A DNA stretch of 64,000 bases from Bryopsis sp. KO-2023 (lineage: Eukaryota > Chlorophyta > Ulvophyceae > Bryopsidales > Bryopsidaceae), in the NCBI GenBank assembly GCA_030272585.1, contig BSYQ01000008.1, positions 434,001 through 498,000 of the forward strand, in the 5' to 3' direction. The notes below the pieces were generated by a model. That model was not told where the DNA came from. It worked only from the letters and a program-made list of their open reading frames with translations, and did not search any database. Positions 31,927-42,374 of this stretch are shown here, piece by piece. A program made the position numbers and the translations under genes. Each line of letters begins with the position of its first letter. The stretch's first letter is position 1.

Positions 31927-33578
31927 ATGACAGCGTTGAGGATGGGCTCCCTGTTTGTCGTCGTGATGCTACTCGCGAACTTTTCCACGCTTGTGTGCAG
32001 CGAGAAGGGAGGATTGAAATTCCTTAACAAGTATGGACTTGCAGATGGTCACTCTGTCACACAATAACACTAACCTTTGTCACTCTTCTGAAGCTCCCCT
32101 GGTCCAGTTTTATGTTTATTTGTTTGTGCATTTTTTTGTCTGTAATTTTTTCGAAGACAGCTGAAGCAAAAGCACTCATTCTATTATTATTTTTAGTTCA
32201 TTCTATAAACTCATGGACAAAAGTCTTGCAATTACTTCTAATTTTTTTTTTTTTTTTTTTTTGGGGGGGGGGGGATTCTATAAAACAGAATCATTTCCAC
32301 GAACTTATACCCTCCATCTGCAATGAAAACAAATAATGAATAATGTACTTGTCAGGTTTTTTGATTTTTTTTAAATTGAAATTGTGAATTTCAGAGGTAA
32401 CGCGATTTGATAATATGGATACGTTTTCGGGGATTGTGATTTTTTTTTCCTCAACGTTAAATCGTTGCATTCCTGAATGTGTTTTTGTTTTTCCCCCTGC
32501 TTTTTTTGGCTTGTTTTTCACACAGTGGAATTGGTTTGACTGAGCTGCTACCGGGCGATCAAGAAACTGTCCGACTCGGTGGTGGCGAATCTTTGACTGT
32601 TTGCGGCGGAATGGACTGGGCCGTTGCTCCACACTGCATGCAGTATGAATACAAATCGACATACCTTCTGGAAACTTTCGCGATGGAGAAAGATATTTAT
32701 CAGGCTGTCAGTGCCGAGGGGGGCAAAATAGACGACAAGGAAATGCTGAAGGGGAGCCAATGTCTTGCTGAAGAATGCACCAAAACAGTGGAGCTGGACA
32801 CTGGATCCTGGTGCTTGATAATGACTAATATGGACCAGGAGAATCGTGAGACGAACGTAACCTTTGGTTACAAAGGTGAGGTTGACACGTTATGCGTTAC
32901 TGTGTGAAGGGTGTTTTTTAAATAAATAAATAAGTAATAATTTTATTATTATAAATTCTGTTGTATTTAATGAGTAGGACTAAACGCCCCTTAGAATGAG
33001 CTGACTAATACAACCCAACCATTGTACCTCCACCCCACTCGATCCTCAAAGGCCAAGAACCAATCAGTAAGCCCGATGTCTGACAAATCCTCCCCTGGCC
33101 AGTGTTTTTTGCACGGCTACAATTACTTGGAAGTAATATAGGTGCAGCTGTCGATGAGAAATATTCCACCCTCCTGTGGGGGTTCAATTGTGTTATCGTT
33201 GCTTTTTAATTTTAATTTTTTTTATTGTTTGTTATTTGTTGTTGTATTGTTGATTTTTTTTGGTTGTTTTTTTCAGCATGCATGTCTCGTTCGGACAAGG
33301 ACGATTTCATCTTCATTTTGCTGGGGGTCATCGGAGGGCTCATGTTCATCATCTGCATTTGCATGTGCGTCTGCTGTTGCATGTGCTCCCGAAAAAAGAA
33401 TGCCAAGAAAGCGGCGGAAAACACATCGATGACAGCCACCGTCCAATACCACCCCAACGACATGGGCTGGTACGTCCCCCCAAATCCACAAGACGTGTAT
33501 GGACCCCATGAGCCGCTCTACATTCAACAACCTTACCCTAACCAACCCCCTCCACCGCCGCCCTATCAACCGCTCTAG
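31927..33578 (+). CDS. Type I membrane protein with Cys-rich juxtamembrane region and PPxY tail
   Basis: Three exons: 31927-32030, 32526-32875, 33277-33578 (251 aa, phases 2 and 1, GT-AG). A signal peptide covers residues about 1-25 (MGSLFVVVMLLANFSTLVCS). The ectodomain of about 125 residues has six cysteines (VCGGMDWAVAPHC, SQCLAEEC, SWC among them) and an NVT sequon. One membrane helix (IFILLGVIGGLMFIICIC) runs into CMCVCCCMC, a likely palmitoylation cluster. The cytoplasmic tail is rich in Pro, Tyr and Gln and ends PNQPPPPPPYQPL, which contains PPPY, a ligand for WW domains such as those of Nedd4-type ligases. The architecture recalls Shisa-like adaptor proteins, but I cannot show homology. 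Confidence 0.75.
32242..32274. repeat. T21-G12 homopolymer junction
   Basis: Twenty-one T followed directly by twelve G, in intron 1 of the type I membrane protein gene. Similar abrupt junctions recur through the window. Confidence 0.9.
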
Positions 33579-36500
33579 ACTCAACAACGTGTTTCACTCC
33601 CAGCAAGAAAAGGAGTCTATGTTTTTGAGTGGTGTATTATGGTGGTGCTGGGTTAGGGTGTTCTTTTTGGCCACCTCAAAAAAGGATGTGGAGTGGAGAG
33701 GAAAAAAAAGAAGAAAAAAAAAAAGAAATTGAAGGAATGATGGGGAAAGGGCGTCCACTTTTTGTTTACGGAAAAAAAAATCGGAGCCTGAGGTGGGGGG
33801 GAAAGAAAAACTCTTTGTATTTTTTTTTCTCCATTTTTTTTTTTATTTTACAAATGTATTTCTGAGTGATGTATGTGTGAGTTTTCCCCCAGAAGAGGAA
33901 AAAGTAAAAAAATGGAAGGGAAGGGAAAAAAAAACGGACGCATGGGAATATGTTCACAAAGAGAGACAGAAAAGGGGGGTTCTGTTTGGGGGGAAAAAGG
34001 GTGGGTGGGTTGGGCAGAAGGTGAGGGGGGGGAAATAGGAAAAGAAAGAAAAAAAAGAGTGGGAATGTGAGAAAGAGAGAGAGAAAGAGAGTGAGAGTTC
34101 ATGAAAGTAACATGAAAGTTTGACAGAGATCATAAAGAAAGAGGAGTTTTATGTTTATTTCCCATACAGGGAAATAACAGAAAAGAAACGTTTGTCGGGG
34201 GATTTGGTTTTGGTTATCAGTTTGTGAGGGGGGTAATTGGGGGGGAAAAAAGATGATGCGGATTTCAAGAGCGTCTTTTTTCTTTTACAATCATGTTTTT
34301 TTTTTTCCTGGTTTTTTCTCCCCCACCCGCTCCGAGTTTTGTTTGCTGGGAGTCTTTTTTTTTTTTCTTTTTTCCCATTTTTTTGATCTCTGTCTCTCTC
34401 TATCTCTTTTTTGTTTTTTTCTCTCTCCTCTTTGGTATCTTTTTTTTTTTCCCCAAAATATTGAACAGGTTCTTGGTCGGCCAGAATCGTATTCTTTAGA
34501 CATTGAAGCAAGATATGATGACATCCCCCCACCCCCCCCAAAAAAAAAAAATCAAAAAGAAGAGAGGAGATTTTTGTTTTTGGAGAATCCAACTCTTTTC
34601 TCTGGGGGCGGTGGGGCCGGAAAAATTAGCACAAGGAAAGAAAAGCAAAAAAAAAATAGAAACCAAAAAAAAAAAAAAAGAAAAAAAGTTATGCAAATTC
34701 AGCAAGGATCTAATGTGAAAAAAAAAGGAAAAGGTTCATCATTTTTTACACGAAAAAAGAAAAAAAGAAAAGAAAATGTGTCTGTGTGTGTACAAAAATA
34801 CAAGAAAGAAAGATATTGGGGCAAGGTGTAGTTGTTGGGATTTAGCCTTTTTTTTAACAAAGGCAAATCTCTTTTGCGGTTTGAGGCCGAAATGGGTAAA
34901 GGATAATAGTAGGAATTGGAGGAAAGTCAAATTTCATGGAGGGGTTGATTTATTTGGAGGGGGGGGGAGAAAGAAGAAAGAAAAGCCCATCAAGAAACTT
35001 TTTTTTTTTTTTTAAATCTAATGATTGGTATGTTGTTGTTCTGGTGTTTTTGTTTTTTTTTGTTTTTCAGTTTTGTTTTTGTTTTTGTTTTTTTACCTGC
35101 CTCCATCTATATGTTTGTATGCGTATTCGTAAAAAAAGGTTTGTTTATTTAGGTCGGGTGTTGGAAAAGAAAAAAAAAGCCCTCAGAGAAAAATTGAAGG
35201 TCGCTTCAGTGCGAGAAAAAAAAAGAAAAGAAAAAAAAAACAGTCCTGGCTTTTCCTTGCCAATAAGTTTTGGGCCCAAACAGCTAAAGGGTAACGAAAA
35301 AGAAAAAAAAAAAAGAAAATGGAGAGAATTAAAAGTTTTGACGCAGAGAGCAGAAAAGGATTCATTGCAGAATGATGTGGAGAGCTTTTACCTGATAAAC
35401 AGTGAAAAAAAACACACATATTATCAGGTGTAAGGCGATTTTTCTGGGTGGGGGCAAGTTTTTGTGGTGTCTATATACAATAACGGCATGGCGATGCCTA
35501 AGCCCACCCCTCCCTTTTCTTAAAACCGAAAAAAAAAGGCTGTTAAAAGTTTATAGACCTGGAAACTAGATGGCTGGATTGCCTAAGTGCTCTTATGTTG
35601 CTAATCCTTCCTAACACAGTTGCAAACCAAAGAAAGAGGAAAAAAAAGTTTAGCCAGAATGCAGGCTTTTTTTCCCCCCCTTTGAGTGAATAACACACTA
35701 TTCATGCTAAGGAGAATATGGGTGGCGATAGTAGGTGTGTGGACAGTTGTTTTTTTTCTTGTTTTTTTTTTTTGAACCGTCTTGATGAAATGGTGATTTT
35801 TTTTCTGCCGTGTGCAAAAAAAATGAAACAGAAAAAGTGTGGCCTATCATGATGGACAGAAAAAAAGAAGGGGAAAAAAAACTTGGGAAGTTGCTGATAG
35901 TTTCGGCCAAAAACAAAAAACAAATTGTTCGTGTGGGTGAAACTGCACGATGTATATAAAGCATAAAGTTGGGTTTAAAAAAAAAAGAGGCAAAAACTTT
36001 GGAAAGATATCATTCTCCTTCAGAAAAAAGTTTGTTTTATTTCAAAGCATGAGGGGAGGTTAGTGGGTCTGGGTGGGTAGTGTTGGTTTGGGGTTTTATT
36101 TTGTCTTGTGAATTCTGTGGGGGGTTTTGGGGGGAGGGGGGGCAATGAGAGTAATGGTCTGTATGTCTGGCGTACATCTGGTTTTGGGTTTTTGTTTTTC
36201 ATGTGGGGATAACCCCAGCGCGATAGCATCTGTTGATATAGGGTCGAATTCGTTCTGGTGATATTAGGACTCCGTATGTTTCATTATTTCTGGGTTGTAG
36301 TTTGAAATTTGGTAAGGTGGTGGGTAGGTAAAAAAGACGGGAAAAAAAAACGTTTATTTGAATGCAAAGGAAGGGGGGGGGGGGGATTCGCAAAGAAACA
36401 GAAAGAAAACAGAGAGTTGTGGATGCCCGCAAACCCCCCCAAAAAAAAGGTTTTTTTTTTTACTTGTTTCTTTCCTTCTCTTTTTGGGTAATGCAGTGTC

Positions 36501-37674
36501 TGGGTGAGAAAAGAAAAAAAAAAATGGAAAAAAAAACTGTTGCTTACCCCCAGTTTCAAAATTATCATGCATGATTCAGTGCATAAAGGAAGAAAAAAAA
36601 AACACCGCTGGATGGATTTTATGAAAAAAAAAAGATAAAGAAAAAGAGCATGTAATATGTTTAAAAAAAAAGACCGTAAAAAGTCGGGGCTGAAAGTTAG
36701 GGATTCTTGTGCATGGCTTCAGTGTTTTTTTTTATTATTTTTGGTTCATTCCGTATGTATTTGATCCTTTTTTTTTGTTGCTTTTACCTTTTTAATTTTT
36801 AATGTTGTCGTGTCTTCTATTCCATTTTTCGTTAATTGGCTGGAGGTGCACAATGCTGGAAAAAAGAAATGAAAAAAAAAAAAAGAAAGAAAAAGAGCAA
36901 TGACAGAAAAAGAAAGAAAAAAAAATAGTGTGGAAATTGATCCCCACGAAAGCTGAAAAATGGTCTTTCTTAATTTATGGTGGCAGAAAGAAAGAAACAA
37001 AGAAAGAAGTAAAGAATGCTGTTTTATTTGCTGGATATTTTTATCTTTGTGTTTTTTTGGTTTTTTTCAGTTTTGGAGTGAACATGGGAGGGGTGAGAAG
37101 AAAAGGAGACTTTAAAAACAAACAATCGTGTTTTTTTTTTCAACCACTTTTATGTTTGGTTTGTGTTTCATTGTCCAAGATTGTTGCTTGGGCACACAAC
37201 TTCTTTTTTTTTTCATCTTTTCTGCTTTTTTTTTTCTTTATTGTTATTTCTTTTTCCTTTATAATTCTACGAATGCGGGCACTTATTTGACATTGTTTAT
37301 TAACTTTAGTTCCGAAATCGAAACGTTAACCCTTTGTCCAGTGGGGGTAGAAAAATGGAGAGCCGAGTGGCCTCTTTTCGTTTTGATTTTGGTTTTCGTT
37401 TGCTTTTTATTTTTCCGAGCATTTCAATGATTACGTTGGTGTTGACATTCGGGCTGTCATCTCACCTCTGAGAGTGTAGCGATTTATTTGATTTGTGGGC
37501 ATTTTTTCCCAACTTTTCAGTGCTGTTGGCAGTTTCCAGCCCCACAGAAATTCGATCACCGAATTCGGTGCTGTGGATGATTATCAATTTGCCCTCTTCC
37601 TCCATGCGACCCAACACACAATTGATCATATAGTCATGGGAAAGGAGAAGAAAGCAATACGGCCAACCTTCCCG
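33579..37674. other. Homopolymer-rich spacer
   Basis: Four kilobases of A-, T- and G-runs with purine/pyrimidine strand asymmetry switching every few hundred bases. Apparent ORFs up to 192 codons (34253-34831) are poly-Lys/Phe translations of these runs. I see no gene or RNA I can support. Confidence 0.6.
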
Positions 37675-39466
37675 TTAACCTATTTGTGAACTTTGGGGGA
37701 TCCTGCAAGCTTGCACTTTTTGTAAAAAAAAAGTTTGCTCGAGCTGTTTTGCTTGCTTACAAGGGCGGATCCAGGGCGCACTTTTTGAGTGTTCACCACT
37801 TTGGGAGCTTTCCTCCACGTCGACGCCACACGCGGAGTCGGCACTCAGTTCGCCTACACCGAACGCATCCTCATGTTTTCTAATGTTCATGGACGAGTAA
37901 GGCAATCGAGAAGCGATAGCACAACACGACGAACCTGTGCAGAATTCTGATGTCGCGATCGCCAGGGCGTCAGCTATGGATGTTGTTGCGGAGAGGACAA
38001 ACTCGGAGCCGAACGCTGTTCCGCTGCCTTCAACGCACGCCTTGGTACTACCTAACGTGGCGGCTTTCGTGAATCCTACTGCTGTCGCGGTCAAGTCTCC
38101 CAGGCACACTGCGCTCGAATCGCCGCCAGCTGCGACTGCAACGGCTCGAGCGAAAGCTGCGGCATACGCAGTTGCGAAGGAATCTTCAAGGGCCACGCTG
38201 AATCCACATCCAAATCCTTGTCCATCACAAGAAACCTTCACAGGCAACAAAAAACTCATCTACTCTGAGGAATGCGTGAGAAGTATCCGAGTCTGGAAAC
38301 ATTGTGTTGAGAAAGGCAAGGAAACCAACCTTTGCCAAAGCTTCAAAGTAAACTGCAGCCACGGCAGTGGCAGCGACTGTTGCGGCCGCCTGTGCCGATT
38401 CAGCGCCGCACAGCTTGTTGGTCAGGGCATCAGCGACTTCGGTTTCCAGTTTGGATTCTGCGAGCCCCAGAGACTGTGAAAAAGGCAAGAAAAGTCAGTC
38501 ACTTACTCCTAACCCAAGGAAGACAAACAGAAGGAATGGCTGAGAAAGAGAGAATTCATACGCTGAGCCGAGCCTTCGCAGGACCCCGATTTCTCCTCGA
38601 TGCTCACTGAACCAAAGACCTGGCAAGAACTGAATGAGTTCTGGTGGAGGTGTCGACCTGGAAACAATACATGCGAATCTGAGGTAGACATGCGAACCAA
38701 AGGAAACTTTGAACGACACCTTGCGCTTGACAACGCAAGACATCTATATCAAAGACCAGTTGTACAACTCTCATGACCAAAAAGTGGCCAATAAGAGACT
38801 ATTTTTTTATCCCAAATTTTTAGGCAACCACTTTCTGACACGCCTCGAAATTTTATCTGTAGGATGGTAAAAACATTGCACAGCCACCATCAAAGTTTCG
38901 TTTCGATTGCCTGCGTAAATTGTGAGTCATCGACGAATCGTGACTTAATTCAGGCGAAAAATCGTCTGAATCGTCGATTTTTTGCCATTAATTCGTCTCT
39001 GTTGCCGCCGTGCTGGGTATTGTTTTTGGTATTTTTGAAGTGCGCCAATTTATTTAAGAGAACCACAACCCCGTGGGCATGATTTTGAGTGAAATTTGAT
39101 TCAGGAAGTGAATGAAAGATGAGGCTAGATTTGGAACCCCCACAGCAAAAGAGGGGAAAAATCTAGGCCCCTAACAAACACACACCAAACAATCCAAAAA
39201 TCATAAACATTTGGAGACGTGTTGGAAAACACTTGAAAAAATTGCTGCCAAACTTTCAAATCGAAAGACATCGATTCAAGTCCTCTTTTGATGCAATGAC
39301 TGGAACAATGATTTTGCGTGTCCGAAATCAGGCGATTTTGGTCACGAGAGTTGTACAACTGGTCCAAAGGGAGGGCTCTTGTGCTTCGAAAGTTCGAACC
39401 TGCCAGAGCGTGTGGCGGCCCCACAAGTGCGAGGACAGCCAAGGTGATAGCAGCGTTCAACATCAT
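37675..39466 (-). CDS. Ala/Val-rich secreted protein, function unknown
   Basis: Four exons on the minus strand: 39466-39400, 38657-38608, 38473-38330, 38235-37675 (273 aa; phases 1, 0, 0 agree; donors GTTCGA, GTGAGC, GTTGGT). Residues 1-22 form a signal peptide (MMLNAAITLAVLALVGPPHA). The body alternates Ala/Val/Thr with occasional Cys (AQAAATVAATAVAAVYFEA; SFATAYAAAFARAVAVAAGG; TSIADALAIATSEFCTGSSC), a pattern seen in secreted matrix or silk-like proteins, then a polar C-terminus. Seven or more cysteines suggest disulfides. The first intron carries a small inverted-repeat element (38754-39364). The middle exon (38657-38608) is the least certain. No family recognised. Confidence 0.6.
38754..39364. 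mobile_element. Small non-autonomous DNA transposon in intron 1
   Basis: 611 bp with 29-bp terminal inverted repeats (38754-38782 and 39336-39364, one mismatch) starting GACCAGTTGTACAACTC, flanked by CAAA on both sides (38750-38753 and 39365-39368), a possible 4-bp target duplication. No coding capacity. The superfamily is uncertain. Confidence 0.6.
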
Positions 39467-39687
39467 TGTGAGAGGGAGGTGTCGAGACAAGAAAGTCGGT
39501 CGAGAGTAGATAGAACACACACGGACGAATTCGAAAAGAGCAACTGGCTGGAAGGTATGGTACTTATACTGAACAGGTCAGGTTACATGCATGCAACTTT
39601 CACGCCTACTTTACGCGTTCTGGACTCACACTGGCGATCTAACATGAATCATAACATAACATAATTACACGCGAAGAAGCCACCCAG

Positions 39688-39885
39688 CTTCTAACATGAC
39701 ACAGTATTGGGTTTGAGGTTGATGGATTGTGGACATCAATACGGCCTTGTGTAATTAGCTTCTAACATGACACAGTATTGGGTTTGAGGTTGATGGATTG
39801 TGGACATAAATACGGACTTGTGTAATTAGCTTCTAACATGGATTGTGGACATAAATACGGACTTGTGTAATTAGCTTCTAACATG
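39688..39885. repeat. 71-bp tandem repeat, about 2.6 copies
   Basis: Units start CTTCTAACATG and contain GGATTGTGGACAT. Two full 71-bp copies are followed by a third with an internal deletion and a final partial start. Confidence 0.9.
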
Positions 39886-41172
39886 AATCGCAAGCACACC
39901 GTCGATCTGTCATGGTGCGATTAATTGTGCTGATGCAGTCTATCCCCATCCGCCAGGTGATGGATCGCGATCGAGGGTCTGGCTGTTCGACATGCGCCGT
40001 TGGGTGGGGGCCTGTTGGTTTGGGTGCTCCTGGCCCTAATAATTGCGCAATTATTGAAGATACTACTGTAAGGAGGTTCGGGATATCTTACACTACATAC
40101 ATATATTTCTTTCTTACGAAGATTCTAATGACTTTGATCATACTTTTTACAAATAAAATCTACACCATTCACAAACCACAACCCCTTTCACTAGCTCGAA
40201 TTTTGCCCAAGAAATGAACGTGGGATCCACCTCCTGCACATTCTTGCTTCCTGAAGGTTTATCCTTTAGACCACAGCCAACAAAGCCAAAATTCACACAA
40301 CATCCTCTCCGTTAGGCCGGCTGCCAATGCCAGTTTTGCAGTAAATTTCTCCAAATTATTTCATCACAACCCCTTGTCTGAATTCCACAATGAAAAGAAA
40401 AGGAAACAAAATTTCCCACATCACCTCCTTTTGCCTTTTGGCGAACGAGTCAGTCATAGGGGGACGACTCTCACAGCGTATACGTGCATGCTGCGCAAAG
40501 ACGTCGGTGCTGCCACAGGGCGACGGGGCTGAGGTGTAGTTCTGACGAGGAGAGGTTAAGGGTACGCTTGGGAGCGCATGAGGGATAGATCGGGCTGTGA
40601 ACTCAGGGACGAAGCCTCCCTTTTACTGTGGGTTGTAATTATTGGTTGATTGATCGATAGAGATCAGGGACGAAGGTTCCTTGGGTTGCAGTACTTAAGC
40701 AGTTGGGAAACCGCTGTAAGCAACCCAGAACTTTATGTCCATTTTTGAGTGGGTGCCTGTGCGGTTGATTGCCTGTGGGGCTAGTTCTCCGTGGTTTGCT
40801 ACGGCTGTGAATCCTCAGAGGATAGTGCGTCTGTCGGTCTAGGGAACTCGTTCCAGCAGAACACCAGGTGCGGACTCCATCGCCCAAAACTCTCGACACG
40901 AAACAACAGTCGTACAACGTTTTCGAAAAAAAGGGACAAATCGGTTTCCCAGGAACCTTTCATCAGTCCAAACGCCTTGACACGACACCGTCTTTCCGTT
41001 TAACCGCGCCCGCCAGAAACCACGTCTAAACGACGCAAACGCACACACCGAAGTGATCAACACGTCCTTTTAGAAACAACGGGAACTTCGCTTCCATTGT
41101 TCGGGCGAATCGTCTTTTTCCGTTGAGCTTCCGCGAAACGACGCGATCGTTGGACTTCGCCTCGTGGACAGG
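39886..41172. other. Spacer with a weak short ORF and an 18-bp palindrome
   Basis: An ATG frame at 39912-40217 contains a short Cys/Gly segment (GCSTCAVGWGPVG) but then becomes hydrophobic and AT-rich; I do not call it. A perfect 18-bp palindrome AATAATTGCGCAATTATT lies at 40038-40055. 40900-41172 is the likely 5' region of the next gene. Confidence 0.45.
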
Positions 41173-42048
41173 ATGAACGCGGAGACTGCAGCGATGATGA
41201 CGACGGACTGCCAAGTGCGGGCGGCTCGCAACCCTCACGCCGGTGTCAAGGTTTTCCGGTTGCTGAAACATGTTATTCTGAGGAGGGGTCCTCGGACACC
41301 TCGCTATGAAAATCATTCCAAACATAGCCCCGCAACTGGGGGTGGGCGATGGTTTCCGCGTGGCTTAGGGCAAACGCCTTTGACGGTGAAAGCACCCCGT
41401 CCGCCGACCAACTGGGTTGGCATTCGGGGATTTTGGCGCAATATCACTTCGAAGCGACCGCTGGAGCGCCCAAGCGGCCAAAACAACATTTTGCCTCTGG
41501 TCCACGAGGAGCAGCAGCGCCAAGATCTCGACGTTGACTTAGTTTTGGACAGGGTCTGCGTCCTGAAGTCGGATTTCGCTTTCGAAGTCTTGGAAAAATG
41601 GCTGAATGCCGACGGGTCCATCGGTATCGAGGGTTGGAGCACTTTGGGTGACTTGGACTGGTGCGACGGAAATCTTTCGATGGGGCAAATTGGTCGGCAG
41701 CTTGGAATGCTTGGGTTGATTGCCATTTCTGAAGTCGACCCCGAAAGCGCGACAAACTTTTACGTTGGGTCGAGTGCCGTCGTGGACGACTATGACGGCT
41801 GTACTGATAGCGATCCCATTTTCAGAGGTGGGCGTCCAAGAAAAAACGAAAAGAGAATTGTCAGTCTGATAAAATTGAAAATAGAATTGCAGGGGGGGGG
41901 TCATCTGCCAGCTACATCACACTTCTTACTAATTGCAACTTTTTGGCCAAAAAGAAGAAAGGAAAAGTACTTTTTTAAAAATTCCCTAAACATTTTGATG
42001 AAATGTGAACTGTCTCTTGTTAACCTAACCCCTCCAAAAAGAAAAAGG

Positions 42049-42079
<31 letters not shown>

Positions 42080-42374
42080 TATATGGGCAGTGTTCGATTG
42101 ACAAGGAGGGGCTCTCGTTTTCATTCCCTTTTTGAAATTATTATTCCCGCTTTTTTGTAGTTTTATTTCCTCTTTTTTTTTGGTTCCCTCTTTTTTATTT
42201 ATTATTCCCTTCTTCTTTTTCCTCCATCAAACAGGTGTGGCTCGCCTTTCGAAAGTGGATTGTGCCCAGGCAAAAGCTGAATTGGAATTTTGGCAAAATA
42301 AACGGCTTCTGTGCAGAATGTCCATGACATACAACGTTATATCATCTTGGGAAGAAGTTTTGCCAAAATCGTGA
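41173..42374 (+). CDS. Protein of unknown function, two exons
   Basis: Exons 41173-41827 and 42235-42374 (264 aa) with a GTGGGC donor, phase 1, and a CAAACAG acceptor. The region from residue about 110 is convincingly coding: acidic, balanced and without repeats (for example DFAFEVLEKWLNADGSIGIE, GQIGRQLGMLGLIAISEVD), and the second exon continues it with KVDCAQAKAELEFWQNKRLL. The first 100 residues are basic and less certain; another plus-strand frame (41349-41537) is open over part of that stretch, so a 5' intron is possible. No signal peptide, membrane helix or known motif. Confidence 0.55.

Noticed and set aside
34253..34831. 192-codon plus-strand ORF
   Set aside because: It is a translation of T- and A-runs (poly-Phe then poly-Lys); no domain, no splice context.
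39912..40217. 101-codon ORF with a short Cys/Gly segment
   Set aside because: The C-terminal two thirds are AT-rich hydrophobic translation; no signal peptide or splice support.
41349..41537. Alternative plus-strand frame in the 41.2-kb gene
   Set aside because: Open for 62 codons only; the chosen frame continues through a clearly coding region and splices in phase to the next exon. The 5' part remains uncertain.
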